Source: Actinomycetota bacterium | Lineage (GTDB): Bacteria > Actinomycetota > Acidimicrobiia > Acidimicrobiales > Poriferisodalaceae | Direction of reading: 5' to 3' | DNA: 10,331 nt | Assembly: GCA_013151655.1 (NCBI GenBank) | Contig: JAADHX010000432.1 | Location: 1-10,331 of the forward strand | In this document: positions 1 to 6,868 of the stretch, one piece after another | Layout: each line of letters starts with the position of its first letter | Position numbering within the stretch: position 1 is the stretch's first letter | The notes under the pieces: model-generated | What the model saw: the letters and a program-made list of their open reading frames with translations, nothing else | Database searches by the model: none | What the model was told of the DNA's origin: nothing | Translations under genes and position numbers: made by a program

Positions 1-2
1 CC

Positions 3-287
3 CCACAACCACCACCCAAACCATGGCTGACATCAGACCGGACCGCCAAAACCGACCACAACCGTCCGGACAACGCCGACCCAACACGAACGAACGACCC
101 AACACCGACGAACGGCCGTACTTCGGCCGCATCTGACACTCGTCCGTCTCGCCCCGATAACACCGACCCGTTCCCAGCCCGATACGCAGAAACCGCCCAC
201 AAGCCCGAACCCAACGGATCCAACGACTCAGCCAGATCAGTCGGACTAATCGACCCCGAACCGATCGATCTCCCGCCACACTGGTAA
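3..287 (+). CDS. C-terminal part of an unidentified protein with a Pro/Thr/Asn/Asp/Arg-rich tail (5' end outside window)
   Basis: Frame 3 of the plus strand is open from the window edge to a TAA at 285-287, giving 94 residues that end in DPEPIDLPPHW. There is no in-frame start near the edge, so the gene must begin to the left of the window. The residues are mostly Pro, Thr, Asn, Asp, Arg and Ser, as in a disordered tail, and show no hydrophobic or catalytic motif. The plus strand is rich in C and A and poor in T here (only three T in the first 60 bases), unlike the rest of the window. That bias lowers the chance of stop codons, so an accidental open frame is possible. Frame 2 is also open, but only to a TGA at 134-136, while frame 1 stops at 28-30. 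The gene converges on the minus-strand block. I do not recognise the family; low-complexity tails like this occur on many actinobacterial proteins. Confidence 0.5.
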   Translation, partial: PQPPPKPWLTSDRTAKTDHNRPDNADPTRTNDPTPTNGRTSAASDTRPSRPDNTDPFPARYAETAHKPEPNGSNDSARSVGLIDPEPIDLPPHW

Positions 288-482
288 GCAGCAAAACGAG
301 CGAACCCGCAAAACCAGCCCCACCATCACAAACGACGTCTCCACAGCCGCACCCTGCGAGCTTGGAGATCGATTCGGTACGCGCACCAGGTGTTTGTCCG
401 GGACTACCTTCGGCTCCTGATTCGAGACACTCCCCGGGCCGGTCAGGCCATAGCCTCGGCTACCGGCTCGACCTCCTGCATG
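288..482. other. Convergent intergenic region with a weak hairpin
   Basis: This 195-bp gap separates the stop of the plus-strand tail from the stop of the last minus-strand gene, so terminators for both directions are expected here. The best structure is at 439-466: outer arms CCGGT and ACCGG around an inner stem AGGC/GCCT with a CATA loop, and an asymmetric internal loop between them. No T-run follows on either strand, so it does not qualify as a classical intrinsic terminator. I see no convincing gene, tRNA or other repeat in the gap. Confidence 0.35.
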
Positions 483-731
483 TCAGAGTCGATCGGCTGG
501 CGCCACACCGTCGACGGTCTCGTAGCGTTCCGGGAACCGAAGTTGATAACGAACCGTGCCCCAATACAGCAACACCGCGAGGGGGCCGAAGCCTAGAAAC
601 AAAGCTATCCAGTGCCCGCGGCTGCGGCCGGCGCTTTGCCACTCACTTTGTTTGAAACTGAATGTGTCGTGGATGCCGAAACCAATAACCAATACCGCCA
701 CGAACAACGCAGCAACAATAAGCGGACTCAC
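483..731 (-). CDS. Small membrane protein resembling the phospholipase D N-terminal (PLDc_N) type
   Basis: An 82-residue protein starting at GTG and ending TGA. It has two hydrophobic stretches, at about residues 3-20 and 41-58. They are joined by a polar loop with SEWQSAGRSRGHW (29-41) and followed by YWGTVRYQLRFP. This plan (helix, W and a basic AGRS-type loop, second helix ending in G-P and YWG/YYG) resembles the short PLDc_N-type proteins common in actinomycetes, whose function is unknown. The likely location is the cytoplasmic membrane. No clear Shine-Dalgarno sequence precedes the GTG. The gene sits 49 bp downstream of another small membrane protein and is the last gene of the minus-strand block. 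The family match rests on pattern recognition only and is tentative; the reading frame itself looks real from its membrane-protein character. Confidence 0.65.
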   Translation of the reverse strand: MSPLIVAALFVAVLVIGFGIHDTFSFKQSEWQSAGRSRGHWIALFLGFGPLAVLLYWGTVRYQLRFPERYETVDGVAPADRL

Positions 732-780
732 CCGATCAGGTTATCGGTTCGGCTCAGCTGTCGGGCTAGCGGTGACCTCC

Positions 781-1029
781 TCAGTCGACGCCGAGCATGA
801 AGAAATACACGAAATAGCCGAGGCTGACAGCTGTTGATACCGAGAGGCCGTAACCAAACCCAGGAAAGACCCCTTCGAAGATCATCTTGCCGCCAACAAT
901 CAGGGCAATGGTTCCGGTAACTCCTGGCCACATCAGCCCAGGCGGAAGCCAGACCGCGAAGTAGCCAACGATTAGTCCGATCGATAGACCAACCATCCAC
1001 TCGAGAGCCCGGATTAGTCCTGCCTGCAT
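781..1029 (-). CDS. Small hydrophobic membrane protein, about three transmembrane helices, unknown function
   Basis: The chosen ATG at 1029 gives 82 residues. Hydrophobic segments lie at about residues 12-28, 35-53 and 61-80, leaving almost no soluble part, and the protein ends FFMLGVD. A GTG at 1038 would add only three residues. Longer in-frame starts would extend back into the Nudix gene and add an Arg-rich stretch that reads as out-of-frame translation, so they were not used. GGAG stands only 3 nt before the ATG, an unusually short spacing, so the start is uncertain. The gene begins about 20 bp after the Nudix stop and is followed after 49 bp by another small membrane protein, suggesting one transcript. 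I do not recognise the family. The glycine-rich helices and the absence of charged residues inside the membrane give no hint of a transport or enzymatic role. Confidence 0.6.
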   Translation of the reverse strand: MQAGLIRALEWMVGLSIGLIVGYFAVWLPPGLMWPGVTGTIALIVGGKMIFEGVFPGFGYGLSVSTAVSLGYFVYFFMLGVD

Positions 1030-1049
1030 CTGCTCCACGAGGTTCGACG

Positions 1050-1751
1050 TTAACCCAACTGGCGAACAGCATCGCCGCGCGCGAGGGCGAACGCGCACTC
1101 GGCCAAGCGCACCGTGCTGGCGTCGAGGCCCAATTCTGGATCGCAGAGGCCAGCGTCGTCGACCCAACGCAGCGCCTCTGATTCGTGATTGCCCACAAAC
1201 ACGGCACCTCGCGGTGCTCTAACAAGGAAACGCACGTCGAAATGAAAATGGTCTGCTTCTGCGGACTTGCGGTTCACGAAGAGGTGTATGTCGATATCGA
1301 TTGGGGCGGTCCAGACCTCCAACCCGTCGATACCTGTCTCTTCGGTGGCTTCATTCAGCGCCACGCCGGCCAGGTTGGCGTCGCCGTCGGCATGTCCGCC
1401 CGGTTGAAGCCAACGCTGGATCTTGGCGTGATGCAGGATTAGGCCACGCTCGGCGTTGTGATCGACCACCCAGGCCGAACCGGTGAGGTGGCCCGTCAGA
1501 CAGGAGCGGTGCAGCGCGTCGTGATGCTCATCGATAAAGGCCAGCACCTGATCGCGGTTCGCTGCCTGAACCGACCTGTGATCAGCAGGGCTCGAATGCG
1601 GAGGGCTAAAATCCTCAACAATGCGCCGAGCAAACCAAACATCGGCGCTCGGCATCAACTCGGCCGCTACGGCCCACCGAGCGTCACGGCCTGGAGTAAT
1701 GGCTGATCCACTGGCTTCGCCTAGTTGAGTCACTGATTCTGGCGTTGTCAT
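1050..1751 (-). CDS. Nudix hydrolase
   Basis: 233 residues from an ATG that overlaps the stop of the preceding DNA glycosylase gene (ATGA). The Nudix box lies at residues 119-141. It is introduced by WLQPGGHADGD (114-124) and holds the metal-binding core NEATEETGI (133-141), with E134, E137 and E138 in place. Nudix enzymes hydrolyse nucleoside diphosphates linked to another moiety; the substrate cannot be read from the sequence. Two consensus positions differ: the usual Arg before the first core Glu is Asn133, and the earlier Glu of the box is Ala. The roughly 90 residues before the fold are mostly polar, with a helical stretch around 66-80 (DQVLAFIDEHHDAL). A cluster of acidic and His residues follows the box (DIDIHLF, ADHFHFDVRF), typical of the beta strands after a Nudix helix. 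Overlap with a base-excision repair gene fits nucleotide-pool or DNA maintenance, but that is inference. A longer in-frame extension upstream covers the glycosylase gene and was rejected. Confidence 0.9.
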   Translation of the reverse strand: MTTPESVTQLGEASGSAITPGRDARWAVAAELMPSADVWFARRIVEDFSPPHSSPADHRSVQAANRDQVLAFIDEHHDALHRSCLTGHLTGSAWVVDHNAERGLILHHAKIQRWLQPGGHADGDANLAGVALNEATEETGIDGLEVWTAPIDIDIHLFVNRKSAEADHFHFDVRFLVRAPRGAVFVGNHESEALRWVDDAGLCDPELGLDASTVRLAECAFALARGDAVRQLG

Positions 1752-2317
1752 CTGCTCACGTTCGGATTGTCTGGCACGCACCACCGCCAGCGAAGCTCCT
1801 GGCCTCTCGATAGCCCGATGCGGGTCGTGACGACCGGGTCGGCGGGTGGCGCTACTGCGTCGTCCAACAACCGTAGAGGTCCGCGAACAAGATCGTGACC
1901 ATCTAACGAACCGTCTATGCCGAGGGCGACACACAACTTGGCCGGGCCACTGCACAGATCGGTGGTGTTGCGGGCCACGGGACCCCTGCGGTCGAACATG
2001 GTTTGCAAGTCGGTGAGCGGGTCGAGAGCACGAATCAGAACCGCTCCTGGCATGCCAACCGGTTCGACGACCACGTTCATGCACCAGTGCATTCCGTAGG
2101 TGAAATAGACATAGGCCATGCCTGGCGCGTTGTACATCACCTCGGTCCGAGGCGTCGGGCCCCGCCACGCATGCGAACCCGGATCATCTAGCCCTCGATA
2201 GGCCTCAACTTCGACAATTCGGCCAGAGACGCCGCTGTGGTCGAGCACTTTGTTGAGCAGGTTTGGCGCCACCTCGCGCGCGTCAAGACCGAACAGTTCC
2301 GTGTCAACGATGTGCAC
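1748..2317 (-). CDS. mpg: Alkyladenine / 3-methyladenine DNA glycosylase (Mpg/AAG family)
   Basis: 189 residues, close to the usual length of the bacterial form. This family flips damaged purines (3-methyladenine, hypoxanthine, ethenoadenine in known members) out of DNA and cleaves the N-glycosidic bond, starting base-excision repair. Residues aligning with the human AAG active site are visible: VEVEAY (35-40), where E38 would be the catalytic Glu and Y40 the stacking Tyr; H49 in GSHAWRG; and AYVYFTYGMHWCMN (68-81), holding Y71 and N81. The typical VLIRALDPL strand follows. The start is GTG at 2317, preceded by a strong AGGGGG Shine-Dalgarno with about 6 nt spacing, which fixes the start well. 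The gene is 23 bp downstream of the thioesterase, and its TGA overlaps the ATG of the Nudix gene, so the two are probably translated together. Confidence 0.93.
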   Translation of the reverse strand: MHIVDTELFGLDAREVAPNLLNKVLDHSGVSGRIVEVEAYRGLDDPGSHAWRGPTPRTEVMYNAPGMAYVYFTYGMHWCMNVVVEPVGMPGAVLIRALDPLTDLQTMFDRRGPVARNTTDLCSGPAKLCVALGIDGSLDGHDLVRGPLRLLDDAVAPPADPVVTTRIGLSRGQELRWRWCVPDNPNVSR

Positions 2318-2340
2318 GCGAGTCCCCCTGATCTCTGGCG

Positions 2341-2751
2341 CTAGACGGGTGGGTCGCAGGCGGCGCCGAAGGCCGCTATGACCTCCGCGGGTGTTGTCAT
2401 CGGTGTCAGCTCGTCCAGCACGACGCTGACATACAGAACCGTGGCCACGAATATGGCTGCGCCATCAACCGCGCCAAGGAACGCCACCTCCCAAGATGTG
2501 TTGCCCCAGCGGGTAACGGCTGCGTCAATATCGAGCGTCTCGCCAGAACGAGCCGAGCCATGCCAAACGATTTCGGCCCGCTTGAGCATCATGTCCCAGC
2601 CAAGGTCGCGAAGGTTCGGCACTTCATGCATCCACCGCTCAAGCGTGTCGTCGACATAGGCCAGGTAGTGGGCGTTGAACACAACCCCCTGCTGGTCGCA
2701 CTCTCCGTAGCGGACTCTGACGGTGTTGCGGAAACGAGGTTCGAAGGCCAT
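2341..2751 (-). CDS. Acyl-CoA thioesterase, hotdog fold (4-hydroxybenzoyl-CoA thioesterase / YbgC-FadM type)
   Basis: 136 residues, the size of a single hotdog domain. The N-terminal motif VRYGECDQQGVVFNAHY (13-29) is the signature of the 4HBT/YbgC group, in which the Asp (D19 here) acts in hydrolysis of the acyl-CoA thioester. A long helix follows (YLAYVDDTLERWMHE), then the beta strands of the fold (AEIVWHGSARSGETLDIDAAV, WEVAFLGAV, ATVLYVSVVLD). It should be a soluble cytoplasmic oligomer. The acyl substrate cannot be deduced. The ATG lies 2 bp after the argH stop, with only a weak TAGG in front, so it probably depends on coupling to argH translation. Members of this family are often found as passengers in unrelated operons, so its place behind argH need not mean a role in arginine metabolism. 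Confidence 0.88.
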   Translation of the reverse strand: MAFEPRFRNTVRVRYGECDQQGVVFNAHYLAYVDDTLERWMHEVPNLRDLGWDMMLKRAEIVWHGSARSGETLDIDAAVTRWGNTSWEVAFLGAVDGAAIFVATVLYVSVVLDELTPMTTPAEVIAAFGAACDPPV

Positions 2752-2753
2752 GC

Positions 2754-4187
2754 CTATGGTTTACTCTCGGCCGCCAGACGGGCAGAATCGAGCTCTACCA
2801 GCCTTGCCGTGTCAGACTCAATCTGGGCCGTTAGACGGTCACGTTGGGCCACGACCGGGTCGGGGCCGCCGCTCCCCCACGTCGTACGTCTTCGGACTGC
2901 AGCACCGGGTTCGAGGATTCTGGCTGCTTCTGGTCCGAGGTGTTCCGAAGCCGAAACGAGCTCGGCAAGTGTTGCCTCACCGCCCAAAGCCCGGCGAACC
3001 AGCTCGCCAACGATGCCGTGGGCATCTCGAAACGGAGTCCCTTTGGTAACAAGCCACTCGGCCAGGTCGGTTGCGGCTCCGTACGGCGAGTTGGCCGCTT
3101 CGGCCATGACATCGCTGTTGATGACGAGGGTCGACACCATGCCGTCGAGGGCCAGAAGCGTGAGCCTGACGGTGTCGAACGCGTCGAACAGCGGCTCTTT
3201 ATCCTCTTGCATGTCCTTGTTGTAGGTGAGGGGCAGACCCTTCATCGATACCAAGAATCCGGTTAGATGGCCGATCAGCCGGCCGGCCTTACCCCTAGCC
3301 AATTCGGCAATATCGGGGTTCTTCTTTTGGGGCATCATCGACGAGCCGGTGGAGAACGCGTCGTCGAGACCGACAAAGCCAAATTCCTCGGTGGCCCACA
3401 AGATGAGTTCCTCGCCGATGCGGCTGAGATGAACCCCAAGCATCGAAAGGCCAAACAATGCGTCGGCCACGAAGTCGCGGTCGGCCACCGCGTCGAGACT
3501 GTTGTCGAAAACCTTGGCAAACCCGAGGTAGCCGGCACTGGCCGCGGGATCGAGTGGCAACGAAGACCCCGCCAGCGCCCCTGCACCGAGCACCGAAACA
3601 TCAGTGCGAACCAGGGCCTGGGCCAAACGATCGATGTCGCGAGCCAACGCCCAAGCGTGGGCCATGAAATGGTGACCAAGCATGACCGGCTGGGCTCTCT
3701 GCATGTGGGTGTACCCCGGCAGGTACCAGTCGTTGGCGATGGCTTCATCGGCCTTGGCCAACAAGACCTTCTGAAAGCGCAGAACCAGTGCAATCGTGTC
3801 TGACAACTCGCGCCGCGTAATGAGCCGCACATCGGTTGCGACCTGGTCGTTTCGGCTCCGCCCTGTGTGCATCTTGGCGCCGGCGGGTGCAAGCTCGGTG
3901 ACGCGCCGTTCGACCGCGGTGTGGATGTCTTCGTCGGTTGGCTCCCAGACCATCTCGTCGGTTGCGATCTCGGCCTCGACCTGGTCGAGTGCGGCCAGAA
4001 CCTCGGCCAGTTCCTCTGACGTCAACAGGCCGACGTCGGTCAGCATGCGCACGTGGGCCCGCGACCCGGCAATGTCGTCGCGGAACATTCGTCTATCGAA
4101 CGGCAGCGAATCGTTGAGGGCTTGAAGCGCCTCCGCAGGCCCTAACTCGAAGCGGCCATGCCAAAGAGTAGTTGCGTCTTGGTTCAC
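2754..4187 (-). CDS. argH: Argininosuccinate lyase
   Basis: 477 residues, slightly longer than the usual 460-470. It catalyses the last step of arginine synthesis, splitting argininosuccinate into arginine and fumarate, as a cytoplasmic homotetramer of the fumarase/aspartase superfamily. Visible landmarks are TGRSRNDQ (108-115), YTHMQRAQP (159-167, with the conserved Thr160-His161), and the superfamily signature GSSMMPQKKNPD (281-292), which holds the catalytic Ser of the mobile loop. The C-terminal part carries the helices expected of the family, then about 20 charged residues that account for the extra length; no N-acetylglutamate synthase domain is fused, unlike the ArgH(A) of some marine gammaproteobacteria. 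The start is GTG, overlapping the argG TGA (GTGA), and is preceded by AGGAAG with about 8 nt spacing, which supports it well. Confidence 0.97.
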   Translation of the reverse strand: MNQDATTLWHGRFELGPAEALQALNDSLPFDRRMFRDDIAGSRAHVRMLTDVGLLTSEELAEVLAALDQVEAEIATDEMVWEPTDEDIHTAVERRVTELAPAGAKMHTGRSRNDQVATDVRLITRRELSDTIALVLRFQKVLLAKADEAIANDWYLPGYTHMQRAQPVMLGHHFMAHAWALARDIDRLAQALVRTDVSVLGAGALAGSSLPLDPAASAGYLGFAKVFDNSLDAVADRDFVADALFGLSMLGVHLSRIGEELILWATEEFGFVGLDDAFSTGSSMMPQKKNPDIAELARGKAGRLIGHLTGFLVSMKGLPLTYNKDMQEDKEPLFDAFDTVRLTLLALDGMVSTLVINSDVMAEAANSPYGAATDLAEWLVTKGTPFRDAHGIVGELVRRALGGEATLAELVSASEHLGPEAARILEPGAAVRRRTTWGSGGPDPVVAQRDRLTAQIESDTARLVELDSARLAAESKP

Positions 4188-5455
4188 TGGGACCGCTTCC
4201 TAGCCAAGTTGCGCAACCGCAAAGCGTTGAGCTTGATGAACCCCTCGGCGTCGGCCTGGTTGTAGGCACCATCGTCGTCTTCGAAGGTGGCAATCGCTTC
4301 ATCGAACAGGCTGTCGTCGCTCTTACGGCCAGCCACGATGACGTTTCCCTTATACAACTTCAACCGAACGACACCGTTGACATGGCTCTGGCTCAGGTCA
4401 ATCGCGCTCTGAAGCATCAGCCGTTCGGGAGCGAACCAGAACCCGTTGTAGATCAACTCGGCGTACTTGGGCATGAGGTGGTCCTTGAGGTGAGCAGCAT
4501 CGCGATCGAGCGTTATCGACTCGATGGCACGGTGGGCCTTCATCATGATCGTGCCACCTGGTGTTTCGTATGCACCGCGGCTCTTGATGCCTACGAATCG
4601 ATTCTCGACAATGTCGAGCCTGCCAACCCCGTTGGCTCCGCCGATGCGGTTCAGCTCGGTAAGCACAACGGCCGGCGACATCTCGAGGCCGTCGATAGCA
4701 ACGATGTCGCCCATCCTGTACGTGAGTTCGACGTACGTGCCTTCGTTTGGTGCCTCTTCTGGACTGACTGACCAGCGCCACATCTCCGCTGGTGGTTCGG
4801 TCCACGGGTTCTCGAGCGGACCCCCCTCATAGGAGATGTGCAACAGGTTGGCATCGGTCGAGAACGGCGACTTATTGCCGCGAGTCTTGTCGATGGGAAT
4901 GTCGCGTTCGGCTGCGTAGGCAAGCAAGGTCTCGCGGCCGCCAAGGTCCCACTCGCGCCAAGGAGCTATGACCCTGATGTCGGGGTTGAGGGCATAAGCA
5001 CTGAGTTCGAACCGAACCTGGTCGTTGCCCTTTCCGGTGGCCCCATGAGCTATGGCACCGGCATCGGTTTCGGCCGCGATCTCGACCAATCGCTTGGAGA
5101 TGAGGGGTCGGGCAATCGAGGTACCAAGCAGATATTCACCTTCGTAGATGGCGTTAGCCCTAAACATCGGGAACACAAAGTCCCTAACGAACTCCTCGCG
5201 TACGTCCTCGATGTAGATGTCCTCGGCCCGAACGCCCATCTTCAGAGCCTTGGCCCTGGCCGGTGCGAGTTCCTCACCCTGGCCGAGATCGGCGGTGAAG
5301 GTGATGACCTCGCAGTCGTAGGTTTCGCGCAACCAGGCAAGTATCACCGACGTATCGAGGCCACCAGAGTAAGCGAGCACAACTTTGTCGACCGGTCGGT
5401 TGACTGAGGAGTTCATTGGCGATTTGGCGGCGATCATTTCTGTCGTTTCAGTCAT
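4184..5455 (-). CDS. argG: Argininosuccinate synthase
   Basis: 423 residues from the ATG at 5455. It joins citrulline and aspartate with ATP, through a citrulline-adenylate, to make argininosuccinate. The PP-loop of N-type ATP pyrophosphatases is SGGLDTS (30-36). HGATGKGNDQVRFE and SPFSTDANLLHISYEGG are the expected citrulline/aspartate- and ATP-binding segments of the family. Known homologues begin just before the PP-loop at about residue 20, so the real start may be the third Met (ATG at 5416, 410 residues); none of the three Met codons has a strong ribosome-binding site (a weak GAAG lies before the first). The gene starts 50 bp after argR, the widest gap inside the arg cluster, and its TGA overlaps the argH GTG. 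Confidence 0.97.
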   Translation of the reverse strand: MTETTEMIAAKSPMNSSVNRPVDKVVLAYSGGLDTSVILAWLRETYDCEVITFTADLGQGEELAPARAKALKMGVRAEDIYIEDVREEFVRDFVFPMFRANAIYEGEYLLGTSIARPLISKRLVEIAAETDAGAIAHGATGKGNDQVRFELSAYALNPDIRVIAPWREWDLGGRETLLAYAAERDIPIDKTRGNKSPFSTDANLLHISYEGGPLENPWTEPPAEMWRWSVSPEEAPNEGTYVELTYRMGDIVAIDGLEMSPAVVLTELNRIGGANGVGRLDIVENRFVGIKSRGAYETPGGTIMMKAHRAIESITLDRDAAHLKDHLMPKYAELIYNGFWFAPERLMLQSAIDLSQSHVNGVVRLKLYKGNVIVAGRKSDDSLFDEAIATFEDDDGAYNQADAEGFIKLNALRLRNLARKRSQ

Positions 5456-5505
5456 TTGGCAAACTTCGATTCTGATATGGGAATGCTCGGAGGCACAAGA
5501 TTGAC

Positions 5506-5964
5506 TCAGAGGCCTGCAAGGCCGCGAAATATCGAAGCCAGATCTCGCGCTACCACGCCGGGCGCAGCGACCACAAGAATGGTGTCGTCGCCGGCAACGG
5601 TTCCGGCCACATCGGGTCGAGCCGACCGATCGAGCGCCGATGCGACCACATGTGCCGACCCGGGTGGAGTGCGAAGGATGAGGATCGGCTCATTCGACGC
5701 GATGTCGACAACCCAATCGGAGAACACACGGCGAAGGTGATCCTCCGGCACCGCCCGCTTATGCGGTAACTCAGGGATGGCATAAATCGATTCGCCCCCA
5801 GGCACCCGCACCTTTACGGCCCCAAGTTCCTCGAGGTCGCGCGAAACAGTCGCTTGGGTGGCCTCGAAGCCCGCAGCATCGAGTAACTCCACCAGTTGAA
5901 TCTGCGAGACGACTGCATTGGTGCTGAGCAAACCCTCAACTGCATGTTGACGTTGGGCTTTCAT
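5506..5964 (-). CDS. argR: Arginine repressor ArgR
   Basis: 152 residues, normal for the family. The N-terminal winged helix-turn-helix (about 1-53) includes the recognition segment ATQATVSRDLEELGAVK (35-51). The C-terminal domain (about 85-152) carries TPPGSAHVVASALD and GTVAGDDTILVV, with the Asp pair D127-D128 that binds arginine and builds the hexamer in known ArgR proteins. With arginine bound it should repress at ARG boxes, most likely those upstream of argC in this window. The start is the second of two ATG codons created by a 14-bp tandem repeat at the argF end; the GAAGG of the first repeat copy lies 7 nt before it and makes a good Shine-Dalgarno. argR lies between argF and argG, the usual actinobacterial position. 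No ARG box was found directly in front of argR, so any autoregulation would act through the argC promoter. Confidence 0.96.
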   Translation of the reverse strand: MKAQRQHAVEGLLSTNAVVSQIQLVELLDAAGFEATQATVSRDLEELGAVKVRVPGGESIYAIPELPHKRAVPEDHLRRVFSDWVVDIASNEPILILRTPPGSAHVVASALDRSARPDVAGTVAGDDTILVVAAPGVVARDLASIFRGLAGL

Positions 5965-5982
5965 GGCTGGGCCTTCATGGCT
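5955..5982 (-). repeat. 14-bp tandem repeat at the argF/argR junction, with a 5-codon mini-ORF
   Basis: Read on the minus strand, AGCCATGAAGGCCC (5982-5969) is followed at once by AGCCATGAAAGCCC (5968-5955), 13 of 14 bases identical. The first ATG (5978) overlaps the argF stop as ATGA and would encode MKAQP before a TGA. That TGA overlaps the argR ATG (5964), again as ATGA. ArgR itself begins MKAQRQ. The simplest reading is that argF and argR once overlapped directly, and that a 14-bp duplication, not a multiple of three, moved the argR start while leaving a short relay frame and a GAAGG ribosome-binding site between them. Confidence 0.75.
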
Positions 5983-6868
5983 GTTGGGTTAGTAGCCACG
6001 CGAGCAGTCCGCGGGCCGAGTGCATCCTGTTAGCGGCTTGAACAAAGACCCGACTGCTGCTCGACTCGATGGCGTCATCGCTGACTTCTTCGCCGCGATG
6101 GGCCGGAAGACAGTGCAGGAAAATTCCGCTAGGACTCATTGCGGACAATAGGTCGGCCGTCACGCTAAACCCCTCGAAGGCGCGAAGTCGCACTGCGGAC
6201 TCTTCCTCTTGTCCCATCGAGGTCCACACATCGGTGTAAACAGCATCGGCACCATCGATGGCCAGCTCGGGGCGATCGAAGACTTCGACTTCTCCGCCAA
6301 GACCCCGGATGCGGTCGACGTCCTCGGGGTTCGGGGCGTAACCAGGAGGACACACAACCCGGCTCACAACACCAACCATGGCACAACCAAGGGCGAGAGA
6401 CCGCCAGACGTTATTGGCATCGCCGACGTAGGTAACTACCAAACCATCGAGCCCACCGAACTCATCTTTGAGAGTGAGTAGATCGGCCAAGGCTTGCATC
6501 GGATGGGCCTCCTCGGACAACAGGTTCACCACCGGCACCACATTGCGAGCAGCCATTCGTTCGAGCACGTTGTGGTCGAACACCCTGGCCGCGACCACGG
6601 CGTGATAGCCGGCCAGTACCCGGATGACATCGTCGGCGGTTTCGCGCTTGTCGATTCCGACCTCATCGTCGCCTAGATAGATCGGGTGTCCACCAAGTTG
6701 CACGACAGCCATCTCCGTAGCGTTGCGGGTTCTGAGCGAGGGCTTTTCGAATATCAACGCCGCACCCTTGCCCGCCAGAACTTGAGGTGGACTGTCCGCT
6801 GAGGCTTGGTCGAGCACCTCGCTAAGTTCGGCGGGGGTGAGATCGTCGATTTCGAGGAAGTGACGCAT
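5975..6868 (-). CDS. argF: Ornithine carbamoyltransferase
   Basis: 297 residues, somewhat shorter than the typical 305-330. It makes citrulline from ornithine and carbamoyl phosphate. The carbamoyl-phosphate loop is FEKPSLRTR (40-48), with Leu where the family usually has Thr in S-T-R-T-R. The second carbamoyl-phosphate motif is HPMQ (122-125), where HPCQ is usual. The ornithine-binding SMG loop lies in VYTDVWTSMG (210-219) and the catalytic HCLPAHRG at 252-259. The SMG and HCLP motifs favour ornithine rather than acetyl- or succinylornithine as substrate. The ATG directly abuts the argD stop (TAGATG), and AAGGG lies about 8 nt upstream, supporting the start. The stop overlaps a mini-ORF in the repeat before argR. 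Confidence 0.95.
   Translation of the reverse strand: MRHFLEIDDLTPAELSEVLDQASADSPPQVLAGKGAALIFEKPSLRTRNATEMAVVQLGGHPIYLGDDEVGIDKRETADDVIRVLAGYHAVVAARVFDHNVLERMAARNVVPVVNLLSEEAHPMQALADLLTLKDEFGGLDGLVVTYVGDANNVWRSLALGCAMVGVVSRVVCPPGYAPNPEDVDRIRGLGGEVEVFDRPELAIDGADAVYTDVWTSMGQEEESAVRLRAFEGFSVTADLLSAMSPSGIFLHCLPAHRGEEVSDDAIESSSSRVFVQAANRMHSARGLLAWLLTQQP

Noticed and set aside
390..596. Plus-strand open frame of 68 codons overlapping the last minus-strand gene
   Set aside because: No recognisable protein features; it overlaps a better-supported membrane-protein gene on the other strand.
1752..2168. Long upstream extension of the Nudix frame
   Set aside because: It runs antiphase through the well-supported DNA glycosylase gene and gives an Arg/His/Ser-rich sequence typical of out-of-frame translation; the ATG at 1751 overlapping the glycosylase stop is the natural start.
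2560..5407. Several long plus-strand open frames opposite argH and argG (for example 2560-3225, 3267-3803, 4172-4771, 4838-5407)
   Set aside because: They are antisense to clearly conserved enzymes, contain no recognisable domain, and arise from the codon bias of the real genes.
5456..5505. Possible promoter (TTGTGC, 18 bp, CAGAAT) and an inverted ATTC/GAAT pair in front of argG
   Set aside because: The promoter elements are weak, and the inverted pair has the opposite arm order to an ARG box (GAAT...ATTC), so neither is reported as a feature.
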